Assembly: GCF_029023785.1 (NCBI RefSeq)
Contig: NZ_CP118955.1
Span: forward strand, 2,441,001 to 2,505,000
Length of the DNA: 64,000 bases
Origin: Enterococcus faecium
GTDB lineage: Bacteria > Bacillota > Bacilli > Lactobacillales > Enterococcaceae
Direction of reading: 5' to 3'
The notes beneath the pieces were generated by a model. That model saw only the letters and a list, made by a program, of their open reading frames with translations. It was not told where the DNA came from and did not search any database. A program made the translations under genes and the position numbers. Shown in pieces: positions 1 through 7,742 of the stretch (position 1 is the stretch's first letter; each line of letters opens with the position of its first letter).

Positions 1-139
1 TTCTCTAAGAAAAGAAAAGGAGAATGAATTTTTGACAATTCGAGCAAAAGTGATTATCAAATATGTAAAATCAGCTACTTTTTTCTTAAACGTTTCTTTA
101 TACTAAATATAAATAAGTGTTTCATGAAAGGAGAACTAG

Positions 140-988
140 ATGAATAATTGGCTTGAGTATTTTCCTGAAAACGTTTTGGAACGCGGTTACAGCTATCATC
201 TGCACGGTTTTGTCCGTCATTTGAACTATACAAGCAAGTACTTGTCCGCAACAGTTTCTGGCACGGAAGATTATAAGGTAGTGATCACTTGGGATGAAAA
301 GACCAACATGACTTGTGATTGTCTATATGCCATAGAAGGAAAAAAATGCAAACACATGGCTGCTGTCTTATTCGCTTACGAAGAACGTCCAATAAAAAAA
401 TCCAACTACTCACTTTCCGAACTCTCGTCCCTTGTTTCCTCCGCTAGTTCCTCTCTTGTACGGGAGCTTTTAACAGAGATTCTTATAGAACATCCGCACT
501 TTATCGAACGCTTCAAAGTTAAGATGCCATTTCATGCAATAAATTATTCAGATAAATTAACAACTATCATCCATAAATACGATCATATTATCAAGAAAAA
601 CAAAAACAGGAAAACAGCGAAGTTCATCATGGAGATGCGAAAGTTCATCCAAGAAGCAGTTGAATCGCTTATTCAGCAAAATGCCTATCTTCCCGCATTC
701 GAATTGATCAATGAAGTGATTGCTACTCTCGAAACATTCTATTGGGAGCCTGAGGATGAACGAACCCTTCTTCTGATAGAGGACTGTTATTATTTATGGA
801 AAGAATTATTAGCAGAAGCACCTCATGCAGAAAAAAGGCAAATGTTCTCTTGGTTCGTCTGCCAAGTCGATCATACTGACGCCTCTTATTCAAAACGCTA
901 CTCCATAAAAATCCTGAAAGAAGACTTTCGGGAAAAAGAATTTTCTAACCAAAAGAAAAAAATAGATAAAAAACTAAAGAAACGGTAA
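140..988 (+). CDS. SWIM zinc-finger domain protein
   Basis: A 282-residue protein of unknown function. Near the N-terminus it carries a SWIM-type zinc-binding motif: C59-x-C61, eight residues, then C70-x-H72. SWIM domains are thought to bind DNA or protein partners. The rest is a charged, mostly helical region with no motif I recognise, ending in a lysine-rich tail. The ATG follows AAAGGAG by a normal distance, so the start is well supported. The gene stands alone and is followed by a hairpin terminator. In other bacteria SWIM proteins are often coded beside SNF2-type helicases; no helicase is visible in this window. Confidence 0.85.
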   Translation: MNNWLEYFPENVLERGYSYHLHGFVRHLNYTSKYLSATVSGTEDYKVVITWDEKTNMTCDCLYAIEGKKCKHMAAVLFAYEERPIKKSNYSLSELSSLVSSASSSLVRELLTEILIEHPHFIERFKVKMPFHAINYSDKLTTIIHKYDHIIKKNKNRKTAKFIMEMRKFIQEAVESLIQQNAYLPAFELINEVIATLETFYWEPEDERTLLLIEDCYYLWKELLAEAPHAEKRQMFSWFVCQVDHTDASYSKRYSIKILKEDFREKEFSNQKKKIDKKLKKR

Positions 989-1110
989 AGAAAGACGATT
1001 TCAATGAAAAATAGCAAGTAAACGATAACAACCATCCTAAATCCACAAGAAATACAGCAGACCTTGCTTTAAAAACACGAATCATGCAAAGGATGAAGTA
1101 AAGAAGACTT

Positions 1111-1160
1111 AACGCGTACCCAATATTAGTCATTTGACTATTAGGTACGCGTTTTGTTTT
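1111..1160 (+). terminator. Rho-independent terminator after the SWIM gene
   Basis: A perfect 10-bp stem, AACGCGTACC pairing with GGTACGCGTT (1111-1120 and 1144-1153), is followed by TTGTTTT. It lies 120 bp after the SWIM gene and touches the end of the xylulokinase remnant on the other strand. Confidence 0.7.
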
Positions 1161-1506
1161 ATAAGTCATGACAAATTTCCTTCGTTGCTGGATAGATTTT
1201 CCGGCATTGTTGATAGATTTTATGATACTTTTCTACATTTTGTAAGAGAGGTTCCACTGCATCTGTATATTGGATAAAATTCTGACAACAACTTTCAGGT
1301 GTGTCGAACCACCCTAACCCTAGTGCAGCAATCATTGTTGCGCCTAATGCAGGTCCTTCCTCCACACTTAAACAATAGACCGTTGCATCGAAAATATCAG
1401 CTTGGATTTGTAGCCATGCAAGATTTTTCGCGCCTCCTCCCACCGAAACAATACGTGTAAATCTGCGACCCGCTAGTTCTTTACGTTTCAATCCCACCAT
1501 TGACAA
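1159..1506 (-). pseudogene. xylB: Xylulokinase 3' remnant
   Basis: About 115 codons match the C-terminal part of FGGY-family xylulokinases. They include the ATP-site segment VSVGGGAKN, then WLQIQADIF and EEGPALGA, and the last helices. A working xylulokinase has about 500 residues, so roughly the first three quarters are missing. No xylose isomerase or transporter lies nearby. The upstream edge coincides with the azlC promoter, so the deletion joined the kinase tail to that promoter. I treat it as a decayed gene; it could be translated into a fragment but could not be an active kinase. Confidence 0.8.
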
Positions 1507-1528
1507 ATGCTCATTAAAAATTTAGAAT
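1500..1528 (+). promoter_or_regulatory. Sigma-A promoter of azlCD
   Basis: TTGACA at 1500-1505 and TAGAAT at 1523-1528 are separated by 17 bp. They lie about 60 bp before azlC and overlap the upstream edge of the xylulokinase remnant. Confidence 0.65.
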
Positions 1529-1585
1529 ATTCACAAGTTTAACGACAATTATGAAAATTTATGTCGTGCTAAAGGAGTTTTGTTA

Positions 1586-2293
1586 TTGGATGAAAAGTTA
1601 GATATAAAAACTGCGATCAAAGACACGTTACCTACCGTTTTCGGTTATATCGGTATTGGACTTGCATTTGGTATCGTTGGGAAAGCTGCCGGATTTCATC
1701 CACTAGTCGTCACGTTGATGTCCCTGCTGGTCTATGCTGGTTCTGCCCAATTTATCACAGTCAGCATGCTTGCTAGTCACAGCCCATTGCTTTCCATCGT
1801 TTTCTCGACCTTTCTAGTCAATTCCCGAATGATTCTGATGAGTATGACGATTGCTCCTTATTTCAAGAAAAATCGGCTGCTTCAAAATCTGCTGATTGGC
1901 ACATTGCTGACAGATGAAAGTTTCGCACTGGGAATGAATAAATTGAACTATACTGGACAAAAGTTAAACTTTCGTTGGATGAATACAGCTAATTGGATTT
2001 CTTATTTGACGTGGGTGGGTTCTTCTCTTGTTGGCGCACTTTTAGGGAATTTTATTACTGATCCGAAAAAGTTTGGTTTGGATTTCGCCATCGTCGCTAT
2101 GTTTATCGGGTTACTTTATCTTCAAGTCATTTCTGATAGAAACACCTCTAAACGATTACAGTTGATCCTGATTGGTCTCACTTTGATTCTGGTATATGTC
2201 GGACTGATTTTTATCCCAAGCAACTTAGTGATTGTAGTTGTAACACTGATTGGGTGCGGATTGGGGGTGTGGATCAAACATGCCTTCTTTTGA
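1586..2293 (+). CDS. azlC: AzlC family branched-chain amino acid exporter, large subunit
   Basis: A multi-spanning membrane protein of the AzlC family, the larger half of a two-part exporter for branched-chain amino acids and their analogues. The family signature is visible near the N-terminus (LPTVFGYIGIGLAFGIVG) and in the YAGSAQF segment. I chose the TTG at 1586 because it sits 8 bp after AAAGGAG; the TTG at 1580 is only 2 bp from it. The gene overlaps azlD by 14 bp, which suggests translational coupling. In Bacillus subtilis azlCD expression confers 4-azaleucine resistance; the substrate here is inferred. Confidence 0.88.
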   Translation: MDEKLDIKTAIKDTLPTVFGYIGIGLAFGIVGKAAGFHPLVVTLMSLLVYAGSAQFITVSMLASHSPLLSIVFSTFLVNSRMILMSMTIAPYFKKNRLLQNLLIGTLLTDESFALGMNKLNYTGQKLNFRWMNTANWISYLTWVGSSLVGALLGNFITDPKKFGLDFAIVAMFIGLLYLQVISDRNTSKRLQLILIGLTLILVYVGLIFIPSNLVIVVVTLIGCGLGVWIKHAFF

Positions 2294-2603
2294 GTTTACA
2301 TTGCTGACTATTTTAGGTTGTACTTTAGCAACTTGGCTTTCTAGGGTCCTACCATTTGTCTTACTGAAAAAATTCGATTTACCGCAACCGTTGCTTGAGT
2401 ATTTAAGTTTTGTCCCGATCGTCATTATGTCTGCTTTATGGTTCAGCAGTCTATTTACCCAAAATATCGGACATCTGCCGCAGATCAATCTCGAAAATGC
2501 TTTGGCTTCAGTTCCTACACTTTTAGCTGCTATTCTTTCAAAAAGCTTATTGGTGATCGTCTTGGCAGGAATTCTTTCCCTTTCGTTGATTCGCTTATTA
2601 TAA
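2280..2603 (+). CDS. azlD: AzlD family branched-chain amino acid exporter, small subunit
   Basis: A membrane protein of about 107 residues, the small partner of AzlC. It has the family pattern of a polar WLSRVLPF segment after the first helix and LSFVPIVIMSALW in the second. The ATG at 2280 lies inside the end of azlC, behind a G-rich Shine-Dalgarno stretch near 2265. The family size is about 105 residues, so this start fits better than the upstream in-frame ATG at 2250. The two proteins are expected to assemble as one transporter in the cytoplasmic membrane. Confidence 0.87.
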   Translation: MPSFEFTLLTILGCTLATWLSRVLPFVLLKKFDLPQPLLEYLSFVPIVIMSALWFSSLFTQNIGHLPQINLENALASVPTLLAAILSKSLLVIVLAGILSLSLIRLL

Positions 2604-2605
2604 AT

Positions 2606-2655
2606 AAAAAAACAAGAGCTTATGGCAAATTACTGTCATGCGCTCTTGTTTTTAT
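2606..2655. terminator. Bidirectional terminator between azlD and the MDR gene
   Basis: AACAAGAGC (2611-2619) pairs with GCTCTTGTT (2642-2650), with an A-run before and a T-run after, so it can work for both convergent genes. Confidence 0.8.
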
Positions 2656-2691
2656 CAAAGTCAAATAAGAAAAAAATCGGCGTATTCTTGC

Positions 2692-3729
2692 TTATCCGTT
2701 GAACGGACCACTAACAACGACTTTTCCTAACATATGTCCTGTTTCTACGTCTTTGGTTGCTTGTTTCAAGTTCTTCGCATTCATCCCATCTGAATAGACC
2801 TTGCTCAATGTACTGCGGATAATCCCTTCATTTGCTAAAGCAGCAATGTGCGCTAAAGCTTCTCCTTGCGTTTCGATTTCATAGTTATAGTCTGTTTTAG
2901 CGAACATATACTCCCAGTCGAAGCTGATAGATTGGTTTTTCCAAACACCTATATCTAACGGCTCTTTGATCCCTACGATCGTTCCCACATGTCCAAATGG
3001 TCGGACAAGGTGCTTGATTTGATCAAAGTAGCGGGTAATATCGAATAATACAGCGACATACTCTACTTGATCGATTCCTAATTCACGAAAACTTTTACTT
3101 AAGTCGTGATGATAATCGATTGGATAGTCTACACCTGTTTTTTTCAGCCATTCAAAATTCTTCGGACTTGCAGTCGCGTAGACTTCTAGGCCAGCCCAAT
3201 GCGCTAGTTGATTCAAAATCGAACCGACGCCCCCGGATCCGTTGATCACTAAGATTTTTTTCCCGCGATTGGCATTTTCTTCTGGAGTTAGACCAAATTT
3301 TTCAAATAACAATTCATAAGCGGTCAATGAGGTCAACGGCAAGGCTGCAGCTTCTTCATCTGAAAGATTTTTTGGTGCAAGAGCGACAATACGTTCGTCA
3401 ACTAGTTGGTATTCTTGATTGCTTCCTGCTCTTGTTGTTGTACCTGCGTAAAAAACGCGATCGCCGACAGAAAATTTTTGCACTTCGTCACCTACAGCAA
3501 CAACTTTCCCGACTCCATCAAAACCTAAGATACGTAAAGCATTTCTTATCCCGTTATCTTGGCGAAGTTTCGTATCGACAGGATTAACAGATACTGCGTT
3601 GACTTTTACCAGAAGATCCCGTGAACTGGGTACAGGTATCTGTTCTTTTTCATCAATAAAGCTTTTTGGATCATCGATCGGCAACCCTTCATAAAAACCG
3701 ACTACCTTCATTAATTCCTTTTCTGACAT
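2692..3729 (-). CDS. Zinc-type alcohol dehydrogenase-like / quinone oxidoreductase (MDR family)
   Basis: A 345-residue medium-chain dehydrogenase/reductase. An N-terminal GroES-like domain is followed by a Rossmann fold with the dinucleotide loop GSGGVGS. The usual catalytic zinc cysteine and histidine are not evident, which fits the NADPH:quinone reductase branch of the superfamily rather than zinc alcohol dehydrogenases. The sequence resembles the group usually annotated as zinc-binding alcohol dehydrogenase family protein. It is monocistronic, with its own Shine-Dalgarno (GAGGAAT) before the ATG and a terminator shared with azlD. The natural substrate cannot be told; reduction of quinones or reactive aldehydes is the usual guess. 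Confidence 0.85.
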   Translation of the reverse strand: MSEKELMKVVGFYEGLPIDDPKSFIDEKEQIPVPSSRDLLVKVNAVSVNPVDTKLRQDNGIRNALRILGFDGVGKVVAVGDEVQKFSVGDRVFYAGTTTRAGSNQEYQLVDERIVALAPKNLSDEEAAALPLTSLTAYELLFEKFGLTPEENANRGKKILVINGSGGVGSILNQLAHWAGLEVYATASPKNFEWLKKTGVDYPIDYHHDLSKSFRELGIDQVEYVAVLFDITRYFDQIKHLVRPFGHVGTIVGIKEPLDIGVWKNQSISFDWEYMFAKTDYNYEIETQGEALAHIAALANEGIIRSTLSKVYSDGMNAKNLKQATKDVETGHMLGKVVVSGPFNG

Positions 3730-3867
3730 ACGAATTCCTCCTTAGCTTCATCAAGTTGGAGCATCCATACAGTGTTCATTTCAATATATATAGTATGCTA
3801 TTTGTTCCACCTTTTTTATTCATCATAATTATTCTCTTACTTAAAGTAAACTATTTGCACTTTTTTG

Positions 3868-4165
3868 GTTAAAAAAGAGGTTGCGACAAGACTTTTGTCA
3901 CAACCTCTTATAAACGGTGTTCTCCTACCAACTCTTCGGTCACAAGTCAAAATATTCATCAAACATGAGAAGCTGTTTTTTGAAATTGCTCCTTGTGACT
4001 CAGAGTTAAACGGCAGGCTCACAACCTCTGATATAAACGGTGTTCAATCAACTGACCCTCGGTATTAGCTCAAAAAACGACAAAATATGAAGAGCTATTT
4101 TTGTTTGGCTGTTCTTATTACTTGATACAGGACAGCTTTTTCACGACCTCTAATTCACGGTGTTC
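3868..4165 (-). repeat. Palindromic repeat cluster R1 (two units plus terminator)
   Basis: Read from the end of the dihydrouridine synthase gene on the minus strand, the cluster starts with a partial unit end (GAACACCG). Two units of about 120 bp follow, each opening with a variant of AGAGGTTGTGA and closing with GAACACCGTTTA. It ends in a terminator hairpin (3871-3910) whose U-run lies on the minus strand. Each unit folds back on itself over most of its length. One arm of the second unit differs from the same unit in R2 and R4, as if recombined. Confidence 0.8.
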
Positions 4166-4175
4166 AAGCAAGAAA

Positions 4176-5159
4176 TCATTGTTCACTGAAAAGCGTTGGA
4201 TGTTCTTTTTCAAAGGTCTCTAAGATCTCTCGTACTTCATCAGTAGATTTCGTATTCATCAACTGAACTCGCAAGTCATTTGCTCCTGGAAATCCTTTGA
4301 TATAGATTTTAAAGAAACGATGTAGTCCTGTGATGGAACGCGGGATGATTTCTGAATAATGATCTTGCAGATCTAGTTGCAGACGAAGTAGTCCGATCAG
4401 TTCTTTTTCTGTATGTTCCCTCGGGTCTTTTTCAAATGCATAAGGATTCTTGAAAATCCCTCGGCCAATCATGATGCCATCAACGCCATATTTCTCGGCC
4501 AATTCTTCTCCTGTCTGGCGATCGGGGATATCTCCATTGATCGTGATTAGTGTTTGTGGAGCGATTTGGTCACGTAAAGCAATGATTTTAGGAATGACTT
4601 CCCAATGTGCATCTACTTTACTCATCTCTTTACGCGTACGCAAATGGACAGAAAGATTGGCTATATCTTGATGAAGTAGGTGACTGATCCATTCTTCCAT
4701 CTCAGACATTTCCGTATAGCCGATACGCGTCTTGACGCTGACAGGCAAACCGCCAGCTTTAGCTGCTTCAATCAATTGTGCCGCTACTTCTGGACGAAGG
4801 ATCAAGCCACTGCCTTTTCCACGTTCTGCTACATTAGGGACTGGGCAGCCCATGTTGATATCGATTCCTTGGAAGCCCATTTCTGCCATAGCAATGCTCA
4901 TTTCTCTAAAAAATTCTGGCTTGTCTCCCCAAATATGGGCAACCATCGGCTGTTCATCTTCTGTAAATGTTAATCTTCCTCGTACACTGTCTTTTCCATC
5001 TGGATGACAGAAACTGTCTGAGTTTGTAAACTCAGTAAAGAAGACATCCGGTGCTGCTGCATGCTTTACGACATGGCGAAATACAACATCTGTTACATCT
5101 TCCATTGGTGCTAAAACAAAAAAAGGCTTTGGCAGCTCTTTCCAAAAATTAGTAGTCAT
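4176..5159 (-). CDS. tRNA-dihydrouridine synthase
   Basis: A 327-residue flavoenzyme of the Dus family. These enzymes use FMN and NADPH to reduce uridines to dihydrouridine in the D-loop region of tRNA. The TIM-barrel start APMEDVTD (17-24), the catalytic cysteine C105 in NMGCPVPNV with the following GKGSG, and the phosphate-binding [11 protein letters not shown] are all present. The C-terminal tRNA-binding helical domain ([11 protein letters not shown] onward) is complete. The gene is monocistronic between repeat clusters R1 and R2. The exact subfamily and target uridine cannot be assigned from sequence alone. Confidence 0.92.
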   Translation of the reverse strand: MTTNFWKELPKPFFVLAPMEDVTDVVFRHVVKHAAAPDVFFTEFTNSDSFCHPDGKDSVRGRLTFTEDEQPMVAHIWGDKPEFFREMSIAMAEMGFQGIDINMGCPVPNVAERGKGSGLILRPEVAAQLIEAAKAGGLPVSVKTRIGYTEMSEMEEWISHLLHQDIANLSVHLRTRKEMSKVDAHWEVIPKIIALRDQIAPQTLITINGDIPDRQTGEELAEKYGVDGIMIGRGIFKNPYAFEKDPREHTEKELIGLLRLQLDLQDHYSEIIPRSITGLHRFFKIYIKGFPGANDLRVQLMNTKSTDEVREILETFEKEHPTLFSEQ

Positions 5160-5283
5160 TTATTTGTTACTCTCCATTCTATCAAGCAGTGAAGTCGCAA
5201 TCTTTCTCAAAAACATTGTCATTATACTAGGAAACAAAAAAAGAAGCAAAGTGAACAGCTTAAAAGATGTTTCTGATTGAGCA

Positions 5284-5446
5284 AAAAAAAGACTGTGACA
5301 AAAATCTTATCACAGTCCATTTTCCGGAATAAATGGTGTTCAATCAGCTGACCCTCGGTATTCGCTCAAAAAACAACAAAATATGAGGAACTATTTTCCC
5401 GTTTGTTTCTCTAATACTCAGGTCAAAACGCTGATTTCACAACCTC
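5284..5446 (-). repeat. Palindromic repeat cluster R2 (one unit plus terminator)
   Basis: It lies directly behind the ABC permease stop codon (minus strand). One unit (about 5330-5446) of the same class as the second unit of R4 is followed by a hairpin at 5287-5322 with a long U-run on the minus strand, which should terminate the ABC operon. It also separates that operon from the dihydrouridine synthase gene. Confidence 0.8.
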
Positions 5447-5450
5447 TTTT

Positions 5451-6221
5451 CTAACTTCTCAATCCTCTTCCTTTATTGATCAAATACCAAGTAACGGCGT
5501 ACAAAACAACGATGAATAACACAAGTACGATCATCGATGTTGCTACTGGCACATCGATCGTTCCAAGGAATCCGTAACGGAAACCGGAGATCATATAAAC
5601 GATCGGATTGACTTTTGAAACAGCTTGCCAAAAGGGCGGTAACATAGAGATGGCATAGAAAACGCCACCTAGATAAGTTAACGGCTGCAAGACAAATGTA
5701 GGCACGATCGATACATCATCATAAGACTGAGCAAAAATCCCGTTGAGCAGTCCTGCTAATGAAAACAAGATTGCCGTCATCAATAATGTAATGATTACCA
5801 TGAACCATGAATACACATGAAGTGGTACAAAGAACAAGGAAATGATCGTTACGAGAGAGCCGACGAGAATACTGCGACCCACACCACCAATCACAAAGCC
5901 CCAAATAATCACATGCGTAGGAACAGGTGCTACCAAGATTTCTTCGATATTTTTCTGAAATTTTTGAGAGAAGAAGGACGAAGAAACATTGGCATACGAA
6001 CTAGTGATAGCAGACATCATAATCAAACCAGGAACGATGAATTCCATATATGAAAAACCACCCATGTCACCGATCCGCCCACCGATCATTTTTCCGAAAA
6101 TAACAAAATACAAGGATGTCGTGATCACTGGCGGAACCAGTGTTTGGACCCATATACGCAAATAGCGGTTCGTTTCCTTGATAGCTAAACTTTTTAATGC
6201 AGTAAAATAAAGATTAAACAT
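5451..6221 (-). CDS. ABC-2 type transporter permease (YadH-like)
   Basis: A 256-residue membrane protein with about six hydrophobic segments of the ABC-2 permease family. It resembles E. coli YadH, including the segment with KNIEEILVAPVP before a long cytoplasmic-to-membrane transition. It overlaps the upstream ATPase gene by 8 bp, so the two form one exporter. The substrate is unknown; relatives export drugs, lipids or polysaccharide. Cluster R2 with its terminator follows directly. Confidence 0.88.
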   Translation of the reverse strand: MFNLYFTALKSLAIKETNRYLRIWVQTLVPPVITTSLYFVIFGKMIGGRIGDMGGFSYMEFIVPGLIMMSAITSSYANVSSSFFSQKFQKNIEEILVAPVPTHVIIWGFVIGGVGRSILVGSLVTIISLFFVPLHVYSWFMVIITLLMTAILFSLAGLLNGIFAQSYDDVSIVPTFVLQPLTYLGGVFYAISMLPPFWQAVSKVNPIVYMISGFRYGFLGTIDVPVATSMIVLVLFIVVLYAVTWYLINKGRGLRS

Positions 6222-7149
6222 TTTTCTCCTCCGTATGATTATTTTCTTCTGTGATTTTCAAGAACAGTTCTTCTAAACGATTCGACTTATTCCTCATAGA
6301 AAGAACTTTGATTCCTTGTCTTGTAAGCTGATCGAAGATTCCGTTCACCCCTTGATTTCGTTCAACTTCGACAGCGATTGTCTGCTCATCTTCAAATGTA
6401 CAAGCATATCCTTCAATCACAGGTTTGGTATCATATGGCGCTAAATCAAAGATAAATGTTTCAAATTGCAGTTTTGACAGAAGCTCTTTCATACTTGTAT
6501 TCTCGATCAGTTCACCCGATTGGATGATTCCGATGTTGCGACAAAGCATTTCAGCTTCTTCTAGATAATGCGTCGTCAAAATGATCGTTGTACCATTTTC
6601 GTTCAATTCTCGTAGAAACTCCCACATCTCGCGTCTCAACTCGATGTCAACTCCTGCTGTTGGTTCATCCAAGATCAGCAAACGTGGTTCATGCATCAAT
6701 GCCCTAGCAATCATCAGTCTTCGCTTCATTCCCCCGGAAAGCATACGTGCACGGACATTTCTCTTTTCCCAAAGATTGGACTGCTTCAAATATTTTTCGC
6801 TGCGTTTCATCGCTTCTTTGCGAGAGACACCGTAGTAGCCTGCTTGATTCACGACGATTTGCTGGACCGTTTCAAAAGGGTTAAAATTGAACTCTTGTGG
6901 AACCAATCCAATCTGTTGCTTTGCTCGAACTAGATCCTTGTCCAGATCATAACCGAAGACATTCACTTTTCCAGATGTTTTATTGACTAAAGAAGTAATA
7001 ATCCCGATCGTTGTAGACTTCCCAGCTCCATTTGGCCCTAATAGCGCATAGAAATCTCCTTCTTTCACCGAAAGATCGATTCCCCGCAATGCTTCGACCC
7101 CACTTCCATAGATCTTTTTCAAATTATTTATTTCAAGCGCATTTGCCAT
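6214..7149 (-). CDS. ABC transporter ATP-binding protein (YadG-like)
   Basis: A 311-residue ABC ATPase with Walker A GPNGAGKS (38-45), Q-loop VPQEFNF, signature LSGGMKRR, Walker B LLILDEP and the H-loop in LTTHYLEE. A C-terminal extension of about 90 residues follows the nucleotide-binding domain, as in drug- and lipid-export ATPases of the DrrA/YadG type. It is the first gene of a two-gene operon with the overlapping permease. It would drive export from the cytoplasmic face of the membrane; the substrate is not evident. Confidence 0.92.
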   Translation of the reverse strand: MANALEINNLKKIYGSGVEALRGIDLSVKEGDFYALLGPNGAGKSTTIGIITSLVNKTSGKVNVFGYDLDKDLVRAKQQIGLVPQEFNFNPFETVQQIVVNQAGYYGVSRKEAMKRSEKYLKQSNLWEKRNVRARMLSGGMKRRLMIARALMHEPRLLILDEPTAGVDIELRREMWEFLRELNENGTTIILTTHYLEEAEMLCRNIGIIQSGELIENTSMKELLSKLQFETFIFDLAPYDTKPVIEGYACTFEDEQTIAVEVERNQGVNGIFDQLTRQGIKVLSMRNKSNRLEELFLKITEENNHTEEKNV

Positions 7150-7230
7150 TTATTTCCTATCTCCTTATAGACATGATTCTTAATTGTATCATGGAATACA
7201 GCAGATGAAAAAACAACTTGGCTTCCACAC

Positions 7231-7268
7231 AAAAACACACCTGCTAACAAAGAGGAGATGTGTTTTCT
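7231..7268 (-). terminator. Terminator after the 35-residue peptide gene
   Basis: On the minus strand AAAACACA pairs with TGTGTTTT around a loop of about 19 nt and runs into a U-rich stretch. It lies about 30 bp after the small gene at 7296-7403. Confidence 0.5.
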
Positions 7269-7295
7269 AGTTCATGATCATCTTCGATAGAATAA

Positions 7296-7403
7296 CTATC
7301 TAAACAACTCTGGAACTTTTAAAATCATAAAAGTACCGACAGCAACTACTACGATGACATATAGAAGATCCTTATAACTGAGGTTCTTGTCTTTTTTATT
7401 CAT
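7296..7403 (-). CDS. Small single-span membrane protein (35 residues)
   Basis: A short gene with a charged N-terminus (MNKKDKN), one hydrophobic helix of about 18 residues around LLYVIVVVAVGTF, and a short basic end at TAG. A strong Shine-Dalgarno (GGAGGAAAG) precedes the ATG at the right distance and a terminator-like hairpin follows, so a real gene is likely. I do not recognise the family. Positively charged N-terminus and one hydrophobic helix predict an inner-membrane peptide with its N-terminus inside. It lies between the ABC exporter and the MutS-like gene, transcribed with the same strand but with its own signals. Confidence 0.6.
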   Translation of the reverse strand: MNKKDKNLSYKDLLYVIVVVAVGTFMILKVPELFR

Positions 7404-7595
7404 GTTAAGCTTTCCTCCGTCCTTTTATCGAAAGCTTTTTTCTTTTATTTTAACCGAAATAAATAAAATGGAAATAGTTATTTTCAATTTCTGTTTTCGC
7501 TGTTTGTTTTACGGAGAACTTTGCCATGGAACGTGCGTCTCGTCGCTGATGCTAAGTTTTTTCGATAAAAGCTGCTAGAAGGAAGACAGCGTGGT

Positions 7596-7742
7596 TTATT
7601 TTGTATCGTCTTTTGCTAAATCTTCCAAGATCATCTGGACAGCAGACTCGTTCCCATTGAATTCTGCCACTTTTTTGGCATCAATGTACTTCTTTTGATA
7701 ATCGTCTTTTTGGACCCACGCATCATGCTTCGTTTGATAAAG
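7596..7742 (-). other. In-frame coding-like tail behind the MutS-like gene
   Basis: Directly after the TAA stop of the MutS-like gene (7743-7745), the same frame stays open for 48 codons to TAA at 7596. The predicted residues look like a soluble helical protein end (for example KKYIDAKKVAEFNG, then VQMILEDLAKDD). No start codon or Shine-Dalgarno lies at its head. An 8-bp inverted repeat (CGTTTGAT and ATCAAACG, 7731-7738 and 7746-7753) surrounds the stop codon. It may be the lost end of another gene or a C-terminal extension cut off by a stop. The remaining 7404-7595 stretch holds nothing I can identify. Confidence 0.45.

Noticed and set aside
945..1169. Minus-strand open frame behind the SWIM gene
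   Set aside because: It overlaps the SWIM gene end and the terminator hairpin, has no ribosome site and no recognisable family.
1159..1506. Remnant of the gluconokinase gene rather than of a xylulokinase
   Set aside because: The EEGPALGA and QIQADIF segments fit xylulokinases and differ from the intact gluconokinase at 15553-17091.
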